From Streptomyces sp. Root1304 (GTDB lineage Bacteria > Actinomycetota > Actinomycetes > Streptomycetales > Streptomycetaceae): DNA of 64,000 nucleotides. The notes below the pieces were generated by a model. That model was not told where the DNA came from. It was given only the letters and a program-made list of their open reading frames with translations, and ran no database searches. The translations under genes were made by a program, and so were the position numbers. The DNA lies in contig NZ_LMEP01000022.1 of assembly GCF_001426405.1 (NCBI RefSeq), positions 125,363-189,362 of the forward strand, written 5' to 3'. Each line of letters begins with the position of its first letter. The first letter of the stretch is position 1. Shown here piece by piece: positions 51,318 through 60,470 of this stretch.

Positions 51318-51354
51318 GTTCCCCGTGGCCGGACACCGGCCGGCCACGGGGAAC
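51318..51354. promoter_or_regulatory. 15-bp perfect inverted repeat in a divergent promoter region
   Basis: GTTCCCCGTGGCCGG (51318-51332) and CCGGCCACGGGGAAC (51340-51354) are fully complementary with a 7-base loop. It lies between divergent genes and 24 bases before a promoter, so an ordinary terminator is not expected here. An operator or an insulating hairpin is possible. Confidence 0.55.
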
Positions 51355-51377
51355 GCGGAGAACGCTTGCGCGAAGCA

Positions 51378-51406
51378 TTGACGAAACACCAACGCCCCTT
51401 TAGCTT
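51378..51406 (+). promoter_or_regulatory. candidate vegetative promoter of the pectin operon
   Basis: TTGACG (51378) and TAGCTT (51401) are separated by 17 bases, about 62 bases before the GntR start. Confidence 0.55.
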
Positions 51407-51428
51407 CTTGCCCGTTGCACTTCGTACG

Positions 51429-51438
51429 TCATATATGA
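51429..51438. promoter_or_regulatory. TCATATATGA palindrome, candidate GntR operator
   Basis: A perfect 10-base palindrome lies in an AT-rich island just downstream of the predicted transcription start and 31 bases before the GntR gene. The position suits autorepression. Confidence 0.5.
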
Positions 51439-51468
51439 GACGCGATACATGAGATCTGAGAGTGCGTC

Positions 51469-52119
51469 ATGACCTTCGCCCCCAGCCCCATCCCCTCCCG
51501 CACCCAGTACGTCCTGGAAGCGATCAAGCACGACATCCTCACCGGCGGTCTCAGACCGGGACAGGCGCTGGTCGAGACCGAACTCGCCGCGCGTTTCGGG
51601 GTGTCGAAGACCCCGGTCCGCGAGGCCCTGAAGACCCTCGCGGGCAGCGGGCTCGTGGTGATGAGCCAGTACAAGGGCGTCACCGTCCGCACCGTCGACG
51701 CGGAGATGGCCCGCGCCGTCTACGACGTACGACTCCTCCTGGAGCCCGAGGCGGTCCGCCGCGCCGTCACCTCCCGGGCCCCGCTCGACGCGGCGCACGA
51801 CGCCCTGCTGCGCGCCGCGGGTGCCGACGACCCGGCCGAACGGTCCCTGGCCAACCGGGAGTTCCACCGCGCGCTCTACCTGCCCTGCGGCAACCCGCTG
51901 CTCGGCCGGATGCTCGACGAGGTCCGCGACCAGGCGGCCCTGGTCTCCACGGTCGCCTGGGCCGCCGTCCCCTCCTGGGAGCGCGAGGCCGCCGAGCACG
52001 AGGAGATCCTGCGGCTGGCCCTCGCGGGAGACGCCGACGGGGCGGGGCGGGCCGTGCACGACCACATCGCCTCGTTCGTCGAGCGCGCCTTCCCCCACTC
52101 CTCCCTGGACAGCGAATGA
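51469..52119 (+). CDS. GntR-family (FCD) transcriptional regulator
   Basis: A 216-residue FadR-type regulator. The winged helix reads LRPGQALVETELAARFGVSK then TPVREALKTLAGSGLV. The C-terminal FCD helical domain (AVYDVRLLLEPEAVRRAV, NREFHRALYLPCGNPLL, EHEEILRLALAGDADGA) binds small organic acids through metal-coordinating His/Asp residues. It is first in the sugar-acid/pectin operon and its stop overlaps the next gene (ATGA). A sugar-acid intermediate is the probable inducer. Confidence 0.92.
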   Translation: MTFAPSPIPSRTQYVLEAIKHDILTGGLRPGQALVETELAARFGVSKTPVREALKTLAGSGLVVMSQYKGVTVRTVDAEMARAVYDVRLLLEPEAVRRAVTSRAPLDAAHDALLRAAGADDPAERSLANREFHRALYLPCGNPLLGRMLDEVRDQAALVSTVAWAAVPSWEREAAEHEEILRLALAGDADGAGRAVHDHIASFVERAFPHSSLDSE

Positions 52120-53039
52120 GCGCGCGACCGGCGCCCGGGGCAGTCGAGACGATGCGGGCCGCGCTCGCCGACGTCGTGGCCATCCCGGTCACCCCGTTCG
52201 CCGAGGACGGCTCCGTGGACACCGCCGCCCACCGCGCGCTGCTCCGCCGCCTCCTCGACGGGGGCGTCCGCACCCTCACCCCCAACGGCAACACCGGCGA
52301 GTTCTACGCCCTCACTCCCGGGGAGCGCCGCCATCTCGCCGAGGTGACCGTCGAGGAGGCCGGGGACCGCGCCGCGATCCTCGTCGGCGTCGGCCACGAC
52401 GTGCCGACCGCCGTCGACGCCGCCCGGCACGCCCGCGCCTGTGGCGCCCAGATGGTGATGGTCCATCAGCCCGTGCACCCGTACGTCTCCGAGAGCGGCT
52501 GGGTCGACTACCACCGGGCCATCGCCGAGGCCGTCCCCGAGCTGGGCGTCGTCCCCTACGTCCGCAACCCGCTGCTCGGCGGGGCGCGGGTCGCCGAGCT
52601 GGGCGCCGCGTGCCCGAACGTCGTCGGCGTGAAGTACGCGGTCCCCGACGCGGCCCGGTTCGCCGGCTTCGCCCGGGACGCGGGCCTCGACCGCTTCGTG
52701 TGGGTCGCGGGTCTCGCCGAGCCGTACGCCCCCTCCTACTTCGCGGGCGGCGCCACCGGGTTCACCTCCGGCCTGGTCAACGTCTCCCCCGCGCTCCCCC
52801 TGGAGATGCTGGGAGCGCTGCGCGCCGGTGACTACCCGGCCGCCATGAAGGTCTGGGAGCGGATCCGCCGCTTCGAGGAGCTGCGCGCGGCGAACGGCAA
52901 CGCGGACAACGTGACCGTCGTCAAGGAGGCCCTCGCCTCCCTCGGCCTGTGCCGCCGCGACGTCCGCCCGCCGAGCCGCGCACTCCCCGAGAGCGAGCGG
53001 CCCGAGGTCGCGGAGATCGCCGCCGGGTGGCCGATATGA
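52116..53039 (+). CDS. DHDPS-family aldolase/dehydratase (2-keto-3-deoxy sugar acid type)
   Basis: A 307-residue class I enzyme of the dihydrodipicolinate synthase superfamily. The carboxylate loop is PNGNTGEF, the catalytic Tyr lies in VVPYVRNP, and the Schiff-base Lys is in GVKYAVPD (near 173). The gene context with an IlvD/Edd dehydratase suggests 2-keto-3-deoxy-aldonate dehydration or aldol cleavage rather than lysine synthesis. It overlaps both neighbours by 4 bases. Confidence 0.9.
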   Translation: MSARPAPGAVETMRAALADVVAIPVTPFAEDGSVDTAAHRALLRRLLDGGVRTLTPNGNTGEFYALTPGERRHLAEVTVEEAGDRAAILVGVGHDVPTAVDAARHARACGAQMVMVHQPVHPYVSESGWVDYHRAIAEAVPELGVVPYVRNPLLGGARVAELGAACPNVVGVKYAVPDAARFAGFARDAGLDRFVWVAGLAEPYAPSYFAGGATGFTSGLVNVSPALPLEMLGALRAGDYPAAMKVWERIRRFEELRAANGNADNVTVVKEALASLGLCRRDVRPPSRALPESERPEVAEIAAGWPI

Positions 53040-54850
53040 ACGAGGGTCCGGACACGGCCGGCACGGGCACACCGGAAGCGGACACCGCCGGCGCGGGCGG
53101 GACGGCCCCGGACACGGCCGCCGCGGAGGCCCCCCGCCGCCCCGAGGAGCTGCGCAGTCACCAGTGGTACGGCACCGACGGGGTCCGTTCCTTCAGTCAC
53201 CGCGCCCGCACCCGGCAGCTCGGCTATCTGCCCGAGGAGCACCTCGGCAAGCCGGTGATCGCGATCCTCAACACCTGGTCCGACATCAACCCCTGCCACG
53301 TCCACCTCCGCGACCGGGCCCAGGCCGTGAAGCGCGGGGTGTGGCAGGCCGGCGGCTTCCCGCTGGAGTTCCCGGTCTCCACCCTCTCGGAGACCTTCCA
53401 GAAGCCGACTCCCATGCTGTACCGCAACCTGCTGGCGCTGGAGACCGAGGAGCTGCTGCGCTCGTACCCGGTGGACGGGGCGGTGCTGATGGGCGGCTGC
53501 GACAAGACGACCCCGGCGCTGCTGATGGGGGCGGCCTCGGTCGACCTGCCGACGGTGTTCGTCCCGGCGGGGCCGATGCTGCCGGGGCACTGGCGGGGCG
53601 AGGTCCTCGGTTCGGGCACGGACATGTGGAAGTACTGGGACGAGAAGCGGGCCGGGCGCATCGGCGACTGCGAGATGGCGGAGCTGGAGAGCGGTCTGGC
53701 CCGCTCCCCCGGTCACTGCATGACGATGGGGACGGCGTCGACGCTGACCGCCGCCGCCGAGACCCTGGGGGTGACGGTGCCGGGCGCCTCCTCGGTGCCG
53801 GCGGTGGACTCGGGGCACGACCGGATGGCGGCGGCCTCGGGGCTGCGGATCGTGGAGCTCGTACGGCGGGACCTGCGGCTCTCGCGGATCCTGACGAGGG
53901 AGGCGTACGAGGACGCGGTGGCCGCCGTGCTCGCGCTCGGCGGCTCCACCAACGCGGTGATCCATCTGATCGCGATGGCCGGGCGCTCCGGGGTGAAGCT
54001 GACGCTCGACGACTTCGACCGGATCGCGAGGACGGTGCCGGTGCTGGCGAACCTGCGGCCGGGCGGCCGGTTCCTGATGGAGGACTTCCACTTCGCCGGC
54101 GGGATGCCCGGCTTCCTGTCGCGGCTCACCGACGTGCTGCACCTGGACCGGCCGACCGTCTCCCACGCCACCCTGCGGGAGCAGCTCGACGGCGCCCTCG
54201 TCCATGACGAGGAGGTGATCCGCGACCGTTCCAGGCCGCTGGCCCCGGAGGGCGGGGTGGCGGTGCTGCGGGGCAACCTCTGCCCGGACGGTTCGGTGAT
54301 CAAGCACATCGCGGCCGAGCCCCGGCTGCTGAAGCACACCGGTCCCGCGGTCGTCTTCGACGACTACCGGACGATGCAGCGGACCATCGACGACCCGGCG
54401 CTCGGCATCACCCCGGACCATGTGCTGGTGCTGCGCGGAGCGGGCCCCAAGGGCGGGCCGGGGATGCCGGAGTACGGGATGCTGCCGATCCCCCGGTACC
54501 TGCTGGAGCAGGGGGTGCGGGACATGGTGCGGATCTCCGACGCCCGGATGAGCGGGACGAGTTACGGGGCGTGCGTGCTGCACGTGGCGCCCGAGTCCCA
54601 TGTCGGCGGCCCGCTCGCGCTCGTCCGCACGGGTGACACGATCACCCTCGACGTGGCGGCTCGTTCCCTCCATCTGCACGTCCCGGACGAGGAGTTGGCG
54701 GAACGCCGGGAGGCGTGGACGCCGCCGCCGGTCCGTTACGAGCGCGGCTACGGCGCGCTGTACATGGAGCAGATCTCCCAGGCCGACACCGGCTGCGACT
54801 TCGCGTTCCTGGCCCGGCCGGGCGCCACCCCGGATCCGTACGCCGGCTGA
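53036..54850 (+). CDS. IlvD/Edd-family sugar-acid dehydratase
   Basis: A 604-residue Fe-S dehydratase. Cluster-binding Cys appear in SDINPCHVH, MGGCDKTTPA and GHCMTMGTAST, and Mg-site and substrate loops include ALGGSTNAVIHL and RMSGTSYGACVLH. This pattern fits L-arabinonate/D-xylonate-type dehydratases more than IlvD for valine synthesis. The first 35 residues are an extra Thr/Ala/Gly-rich tail. With the DHDPS-like enzyme it would run a non-phosphorylating aldonate route. Followed by a 126-base gap holding a small CCCGGG hairpin at 54855-54871. Confidence 0.9.
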   Translation: MNEGPDTAGTGTPEADTAGAGGTAPDTAAAEAPRRPEELRSHQWYGTDGVRSFSHRARTRQLGYLPEEHLGKPVIAILNTWSDINPCHVHLRDRAQAVKRGVWQAGGFPLEFPVSTLSETFQKPTPMLYRNLLALETEELLRSYPVDGAVLMGGCDKTTPALLMGAASVDLPTVFVPAGPMLPGHWRGEVLGSGTDMWKYWDEKRAGRIGDCEMAELESGLARSPGHCMTMGTASTLTAAAETLGVTVPGASSVPAVDSGHDRMAAASGLRIVELVRRDLRLSRILTREAYEDAVAAVLALGGSTNAVIHLIAMAGRSGVKLTLDDFDRIARTVPVLANLRPGGRFLMEDFHFAGGMPGFLSRLTDVLHLDRPTVSHATLREQLDGALVHDEEVIRDRSRPLAPEGGVAVLRGNLCPDGSVIKHIAAEPRLLKHTGPAVVFDDYRTMQRTIDDPALGITPDHVLVLRGAGPKGGPGMPEYGMLPIPRYLLEQGVRDMVRISDARMSGTSYGACVLHVAPESHVGGPLALVRTGDTITLDVAARSLHLHVPDEELAERREAWTPPPVRYERGYGALYMEQISQADTGCDFAFLARPGATPDPYAG

Positions 54851-54976
54851 GCCTCCCGGGTACCGCCCGGGCCGCGGCACCTGCCCGCGCCCCCCTCACG
54901 CTCGGCCCGCCCCCACCCCCGCCCGACCTCTCGCACGACGTTCGCGCAGCGCTTCACCGAGAACGGAGCCGCCGTC

Positions 54977-55915
54977 ATGGCCTCAGCTGTGACCCCATCG
55001 CCCCGAGCCCTCAGGGCTCGGCCGCGCCATCGCACGGGAGCGACCCCCCGCCGACTGCCGTACCTCCTGATCGCCCCCGCCGGACTGCTGATGCTGGGCT
55101 TCATCGCCTATCCCGTGCTCAGCGTCTTCTACTACAGCCTCCAGCACTACAACCCCACGAAGCCCTGGCGGAACGGCTTCGCGGGTCTGGACAACTTCGC
55201 CCGGATCTTCACGGACGACCCCGCGTTCTGGGGGACGCTGACCTTCAGCCTCAAATGGGTCGTCGTCGAGGTGACGCTCCAGCTGCTCTTCGGTCTGGCG
55301 CTCGCCCTGATCGTGAACCAGACGTTCGTCGGCCGCGCCCTGGGCCGCGCCCTGGTCTTCTCGCCGTGGGCGGTCTCGGGCGTCCTGACCTCCGCGATCT
55401 GGGTCCTGCTCTACAACTCCCAGACGGGCATCAGCCGTTACCTGGCGGACCTGGGCCTCGGCACGTACGGCACGTCCTGGCTCTCCGACACCGCGACCGT
55501 GTTCCCGGCGGCGATCGTCGCCGACCTCTGGCGTGGGGTCCCCTTCTTCGCCATCCTCATCCTGGCCGACCTCCAGTCCGTACCGAAGGACCTGTACGAG
55601 GCGGCCGAGGTCGACGGGGCGGGCCGGATACGGCAGTTCGTCCACATCACCCTGCCGCACATCCGGGACGCGATCGTCCTGTCCACGCTGCTGCGCGCGG
55701 TCTGGGAGTTCAACAACGTCGACCTGCTGTACACGCTGACCGGCGGCGGCCCCGCGGGCGAGACGACGACCCTGCCGCTGTACATCGCCCACACCAGCGT
55801 CGACGCCCATGACTTCGGATACGCCTCCGCCCTCACGACGGTGGCGTTCGTGATCCTTCTCTTCTGCTCGATGGTCTATCTGCGCCTGAGCAAGTTCGGA
55901 GGCGACGGCAAGTGA
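54977..55915 (+). CDS. sugar ABC transporter permease (MalF type)
   Basis: A 312-residue inner-membrane permease with six helices. The EAA loop reads LYEAAEVDGAGRIRQFVHIT followed by LPHIRD. It would form a heterodimer with the next protein for oligosaccharide uptake. The first 30 residues are cytoplasmic and basic. Its 3' end overlaps the next gene by 4 bases (GTGA). A GGAG lies before the ATG at 54977. Confidence 0.94.
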   Translation: MASAVTPSPRALRARPRHRTGATPRRLPYLLIAPAGLLMLGFIAYPVLSVFYYSLQHYNPTKPWRNGFAGLDNFARIFTDDPAFWGTLTFSLKWVVVEVTLQLLFGLALALIVNQTFVGRALGRALVFSPWAVSGVLTSAIWVLLYNSQTGISRYLADLGLGTYGTSWLSDTATVFPAAIVADLWRGVPFFAILILADLQSVPKDLYEAAEVDGAGRIRQFVHITLPHIRDAIVLSTLLRAVWEFNNVDLLYTLTGGGPAGETTTLPLYIAHTSVDAHDFGYASALTTVAFVILLFCSMVYLRLSKFGGDGK

Positions 55916-56745
55916 AAGCCGCCCGGCACAGGGCGTGGGACGAGGTACCCCGATGGCAGATCTATCTGCCCCTCGGGATCTACCTCCTCTTCACCCTCAT
56001 CCCCTTCTACTGGATCCTCCTCTTCGCCGTGCGCCCCGCCGGCTCCACCTCCCTGCTGCCCTGGCCGATGACGACCGCGCACTTCGAGAAGGTGTGGAAC
56101 GAGCGCAGCTTCGGCGTCTTCTTCCAGAACAGCCTGCTCATCGGGGTGGCGGTGCTGGTCAGCACCACCGTCGTCGCCCTGGCCGGCGGGTACGCGCTGG
56201 CCCGTTTCGACTTCCGGATCAAGAAGGGCTTCCTGCTGGCCCTGCTCTGCTCCCAGTTCGTGCCGGGGGCGCTGCTCCTCGTGCCGCTCTTCCAGATCTT
56301 CGCCGAGCTGCGGATGATCAACTCGCTCGGCAGCGTGATCATCGCCGAGACGGTCTTCCAGCTCCCGCTGTCGATGATCCTCATCAGCGGCTTCATCAGG
56401 AACGTGCCCTCCTCCCTGGAGGAGGCGGCCTGGGTGGACGGCTGCAACCGGTTCCACGCCTTCCGGATCGTCGTCCTCCCGCTGCTCCGGCCCGGTCTGG
56501 TCGCCGTCGGCTCCTTCGCCTTCGTCCACGCCTGGAACCACTTCCTCTTCGCCCTGATGTTCCTCAGCAGCCAGGACAAGCAGACGATCCCCGTCGGCCT
56601 GAACACCCTCATGGGCGCCGACAGCGTCGACCTAGGGGCGCTCGCCGCGGGCGGGGTCGTCGCCGCCGTCCCCGTGGTCCTCGTCTTCGCCTTCATCCAG
56701 AAGTGGCTGGTCACCGGATTCAGCGCCGGGGCGGTGAAGGGATGA
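55912..56745 (+). CDS. sugar ABC transporter permease (MalG type)
   Basis: A 277-residue permease with six helices (YLPLGIYLLFTLIPFYWILL first). The EAA loop is LEEAAWVDGCNRFHAFRIVV followed by LPLLRPG. It is the partner of the MalF-type protein. No ATPase gene is present in the operon; Streptomyces commonly share the MsiK ATPase among such importers. GTG 55912 overlaps the previous stop and its own stop overlaps the oxidoreductase ATG. Confidence 0.94.
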   Translation: MKAARHRAWDEVPRWQIYLPLGIYLLFTLIPFYWILLFAVRPAGSTSLLPWPMTTAHFEKVWNERSFGVFFQNSLLIGVAVLVSTTVVALAGGYALARFDFRIKKGFLLALLCSQFVPGALLLVPLFQIFAELRMINSLGSVIIAETVFQLPLSMILISGFIRNVPSSLEEAAWVDGCNRFHAFRIVVLPLLRPGLVAVGSFAFVHAWNHFLFALMFLSSQDKQTIPVGLNTLMGADSVDLGALAAGGVVAAVPVVLVFAFIQKWLVTGFSAGAVKG

Positions 56746-57935
56746 GCATCCTCCACACCGAGGCGGAGGGACCGGACACCGCACGCACCCCGCTGCCCGT
56801 CGTCCTCGCGGGCGCCCGAGGCCACGGCCGCAGCCACCTCCTCAACATCCGCCGCCTCGAAGAGGCCGGGCTCGTCCGCCTCGCCGGGGTCTGCGAGCTG
56901 CGTCCCCTCGACGCGGCCGAGCTCGACGGCTTCGGCGCCCCGGCGCAGTCCGCCGACCTCGACGCGCTGCTCGCCGCCACCGGCGCCCGGATCGCCGTGC
57001 TCAGCACCCCCATCCAGACCCATGCCGACCTGGCCCTCGTCGCCGCCCGGCACGGGGCGCACCTCCTCCTGGAGAAGCCGCCCGCCCCGTCGTACGCGGA
57101 GTTCCGCCGGATGGCCGACGGGGTCGCGGCGGCCGGGGTCGCCTGTCAGATCGGCTTCCAGTCGCTCGGTTCGCACGCGGTGCCCGCGATCCTCCGGATG
57201 GTCGAGGAGGGCGCGATCGGCGCACTCCTCGGCGTCGGCGGGGCGGGGGCCTGGGTCCGCGACGAGGCCTACTTCCGGCGCGCGCCCTGGGCGGGCCGCC
57301 GCCGCCTCGACGGGGTCGACGTCGTCGACGGGGTGCTCACCAACCCCCTGGCGCACGCGGTCGCGACGGCGCTCGCGCTGGCGGGCGCCTCCCGGGCCGA
57401 GGACGTCGAGCTGGTCGAGACCGAGCTGCTGCGGGCGCACGCGATCGAGTCCGACGACACCTCAGGGGTACGGGTCGTGACCTCGGCCGGCGTCCGGGTC
57501 GCGGTCGCGGCGACGCTGTGCGCCGAGAAGTCCGCGGAGCCGTACGTGGTCGTGCACGGCAGCCGGGGCCGGATCACCTTCTGGTACCGGCAGGACCGGG
57601 TCCTCGTGCAGCGCGGCGGGCACGGGCCGGTGGAGACCGAGTACGGCCGCACCGACCTCCTGGAGAACCTCGTCGCCCACGTCACGGACGGCGCCCCGCT
57701 GTGGGTGCCGCCGGCGGAGACGGGTGGGTTCATGCGGGTGGTCGAGGCGGTACGGACGGCCCCCGAGCCCCGGGAGATCCCCGCCGCGCACTGGCACGGC
57801 GAGCCGGGCGACGGCGGACCGCGCCGGGTCGTCCACGGGGTCGACGCCCTGGTGGGCGCGGCCGCCGACGGACTGAAGCTGTTCTCCGAACTCGGCGCCC
57901 CCTGGGCTCCGTCGCCCCGGGCGGGCGTCCGATGA
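56742..57935 (+). CDS. Gfo/Idh/MocA-family oxidoreductase
   Basis: A 397-residue NAD(P)-dependent sugar dehydrogenase. The Rossmann start LPVVLAGARGHGRSHLLNIR, then RIAVLSTPIQTHADLALVAA and HLLLEKPPAPS (the family EKP motif) are clear, followed by a C-terminal substrate domain. In this operon it may oxidise a released sugar to its lactone or open a carbohydrate ring; the substrate is inferred. It overlaps both neighbours by 4 bases. Confidence 0.9.
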   Translation: MSILHTEAEGPDTARTPLPVVLAGARGHGRSHLLNIRRLEEAGLVRLAGVCELRPLDAAELDGFGAPAQSADLDALLAATGARIAVLSTPIQTHADLALVAARHGAHLLLEKPPAPSYAEFRRMADGVAAAGVACQIGFQSLGSHAVPAILRMVEEGAIGALLGVGGAGAWVRDEAYFRRAPWAGRRRLDGVDVVDGVLTNPLAHAVATALALAGASRAEDVELVETELLRAHAIESDDTSGVRVVTSAGVRVAVAATLCAEKSAEPYVVVHGSRGRITFWYRQDRVLVQRGGHGPVETEYGRTDLLENLVAHVTDGAPLWVPPAETGGFMRVVEAVRTAPEPREIPAAHWHGEPGDGGPRRVVHGVDALVGAAADGLKLFSELGAPWAPSPRAGVR

Positions 57936-58777
57936 CCGCCGGGCCGGCGACGGTCCTGCGCTGCCGGGGCCGTACCGTCGCCCGCTACACGATCCGGCCC
58001 CGGCTCGCCCCGGACCACTCCCCCCGTCCGTACCTCCACCCCGTCACCACACTCGCGGGGCGGCCGGTCACCGAGAGCGTGCCCGCGGACCACCCGCACC
58101 ACCTCGGGGCGGGCGTGGCCGTGGCCGATGTCGCCGGGTACGACTTCTGGGGCGGGCGCACCTTCGTGCGCGGCCGTGGCCCGGTCGCGCTCGACAACCA
58201 CGGGGTGCAGCGGCACGAGCGGTTCACTCGGTGCGGGCCGGACGGGTTCGTGGCGGAGCTGAGCTGGACGGCGGGCGGCGAGCGGCTGCTCGGGGAGCGC
58301 CGCACGGTGGCGGTCACCGCGCTCACCGACACCGCCTGGGCGCTCGACCTGGCCTTCTCGCTCACCAACGTCTCCGGCCGTGAGCTGTCGGTCGGCAGCC
58401 CCGCGACGAACGGCCGGCCGGGCGCCGGGTACGGGGGCTTCTTCTGGCGCGCGCCGAAGGAGGCGAGGCCCCCGGCGGTGTTCGCGGCCTGCGCCGTGGG
58501 CGAGGAGGCGGTGCACGGGGTGCGCGCGGACTGGGTGGCGCTCGCCGGCGAGGACTGGACCCTGGTGTTCGCCGGGGCGACGGCTCGGACCCGTGAGGAC
58601 CCGTGGTTCGTCCGCGCGGCCGAGTACCCGGGGGTCGGCTCCTCCCTCGCCCACGAGACCCCGCTTCCGCTGGGCGCCGGGGAGACCGTCGTGCGGCGGG
58701 TGGTGACCGTCGTCGCCGACGGCCGCCTGGACCGGGCCGGGGCCGCGGCCCTGGTACGCGGGGCGGTGGCGTCATGA
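57932..58777 (+). CDS. DUF6807 (PmoA-like) family protein
   Basis: A 281-residue protein with RPYLHPVTTLAGRPVTESVP followed by ADHPHHLGAGVAVADV, the HPHH signature of DUF6807. These proteins sit beside Gfo/Idh/MocA enzymes in many sugar-acid loci, but their chemistry is not established. The rest is beta-rich without signal peptide. ATGA overlaps occur at both ends, so expression is tied to the oxidoreductase and the GH43 enzyme. Confidence 0.84.
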   Translation: MTAGPATVLRCRGRTVARYTIRPRLAPDHSPRPYLHPVTTLAGRPVTESVPADHPHHLGAGVAVADVAGYDFWGGRTFVRGRGPVALDNHGVQRHERFTRCGPDGFVAELSWTAGGERLLGERRTVAVTALTDTAWALDLAFSLTNVSGRELSVGSPATNGRPGAGYGGFFWRAPKEARPPAVFAACAVGEEAVHGVRADWVALAGEDWTLVFAGATARTREDPWFVRAAEYPGVGSSLAHETPLPLGAGETVVRRVVTVVADGRLDRAGAAALVRGAVAS

Positions 58778-60402
58778 CGGGGGGCCACGGCGGTAGGGCG
58801 ACGCACGGAGCGCACGGCCGTGCGGCGGCGCTCGGAGCGTACGGCGGTACGGCGACGCCCGGGGCGTACGCGGGCCGTGCGGCGGCCGGGGACCTCGGTG
58901 ACGGCACCTACCGCAATCCGGTCCTCGCCGCCGACTGGTCCGATCCGGACGTGCTGCGGGTCGGGGAGGACTACCACCTCACCGCGTCGAGCTTCGGCCG
59001 CTCCCCCGGGCTGCCGCTGCTGCACTCCCGGGACCTGGTCAACTGGACGCTCGTCGGCCACGCCCTGGAACGGCTGGAGCCGGCCGCCGCGTTCGGTGAG
59101 CCCCGGCACGACCGGGGGGTGTGGGCGCCCTCGCTGCGGCATCACGACGGGCGGTTCTGGATCTTCTGGGGCGACCCCGACCAGGGGGTGTTCCAGGTCA
59201 ACGCCCCTTCCGTACGCGGCCCGTGGACGCCCCCGCACCTGGTGAAGGCGGGCCGGGGTCTGATCGACGCCTGCCCGCTGTGGGACGAGGAGTCGGGCGA
59301 GGCGTACCTCGTGCACGCCCTGGCGAAGTCCCGCGCGGGGGTCAACAACCGGCTGATCGGGCACCGGATGAGCCCGGACGGCAGCAGGGTCCTCGACGGG
59401 GGCCGGGTCCTCGTCGACGCCGATCTGCTTCCGGGCTGGTTCACCCTGGAGGGGCCGAAGCTGTACCGGCACGGCGGCTGGTTCTGGATTCTCGCCCCGG
59501 CCGGGGGCGTGGCCACCGGCTGGCAGGGGGCGTTCCGGTCGCGGTCGTTCTTCGGCCCGTACGAGGAGCGGATCGTCCTGGCGCAGGGCGACACCGACGT
59601 CAACGGCCCGCATCAGGGCGGCTGGGTCCGCACCCAGCGCGGCGAGGACTGGTTCCTGCACTTCCAGGCGTCGGGGGCGTTCGGGCGGCTCGTCCATCTC
59701 CAGCCGATGCGCTGGGACGCGGACGGCTGGCCCGTGCTCGGCGACCACGGCGCCCCGGTGCGCGTCCACCGCAAGCCGGACCTGCCGGAGCAGCCGCGCG
59801 CGCGGCCGGCGGTGGACGACGCCTTCCCCGGCGGCCGGTTCGGCCGGCAGTGGCAGTGGACCGCCAACCCCGACGAGGGCTGGTCCTGCCGGCACTCGGG
59901 CGACGGCCTCCGCCTGGCCTGTGTGCGGACGGAGCGCGTGGACGACCTGCGCGGGGTGCCGCACGTCCTGACGCAGCGGCTGCCCGCCGGGGCGGGCCTG
60001 GTCGAGGTCGGGCTGCGGCTCGACGCGGAGGCCGCCGGGGCGCGTGCCGGGCTCGTCGTCCTCGGGGACGCGTACGCGTGGATCGGCCTGGAGCGTTCCC
60101 CGGACGGCACGGCGCGGCTCGTGCACCGCTTCACCCCGCCCGGCGCCGCCCGGGAACGGGACGCGGCGAGGCCTCGGGCGGTCCCCGCCGGCCGGGTGCT
60201 GCTGCGGATCGCGGTCACGGCGGACGCCCGCTGCCACTTCTCGTACGACACCGGCGAGGGCCCGGTCCCGGTCGGGCCCGAGTTCGCCGCCACGCCGTGG
60301 CGCTGGGTCGGCGCGCTGCTCGGCCTGTTCGCCGCGGCGCCCGGTGACGCGGGGCACGCCGGGGCGGGCGTGTTCACCGACTTCCGCGTCACCCCCGGCT
60401 GA
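58774..60402 (+). CDS. glycoside hydrolase family 43
   Basis: A 542-residue cytoplasmic enzyme. The five-blade GH43 catalytic domain starts YRNPVLAADWSDPDVLRVGE (general base Asp in DWSDPD), with the pKa-modulating Asp in GLIDACPLWDE and the acid Glu in WFTLEGPKLYR. A C-terminal beta-sandwich (about 350-540) completes it. Substrates would be arabinosyl, xylosyl or galactosyl side chains. The first 45 residues are a His/Gly/Ala repeat of unclear use. No signal peptide means it acts on imported oligosaccharides. Confidence 0.92.
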   Translation: MTGGHGGRATHGAHGRAAALGAYGGTATPGAYAGRAAAGDLGDGTYRNPVLAADWSDPDVLRVGEDYHLTASSFGRSPGLPLLHSRDLVNWTLVGHALERLEPAAAFGEPRHDRGVWAPSLRHHDGRFWIFWGDPDQGVFQVNAPSVRGPWTPPHLVKAGRGLIDACPLWDEESGEAYLVHALAKSRAGVNNRLIGHRMSPDGSRVLDGGRVLVDADLLPGWFTLEGPKLYRHGGWFWILAPAGGVATGWQGAFRSRSFFGPYEERIVLAQGDTDVNGPHQGGWVRTQRGEDWFLHFQASGAFGRLVHLQPMRWDADGWPVLGDHGAPVRVHRKPDLPEQPRARPAVDDAFPGGRFGRQWQWTANPDEGWSCRHSGDGLRLACVRTERVDDLRGVPHVLTQRLPAGAGLVEVGLRLDAEAAGARAGLVVLGDAYAWIGLERSPDGTARLVHRFTPPGAARERDAARPRAVPAGRVLLRIAVTADARCHFSYDTGEGPVPVGPEFAATPWRWVGALLGLFAAAPGDAGHAGAGVFTDFRVTPG

Positions 60403-60470
60403 GGGCCCCGCTGTCCACCGAGCACAACCCCACCCCACCCCCGTACCAACCCCACAGAAGAGAGCCGACG

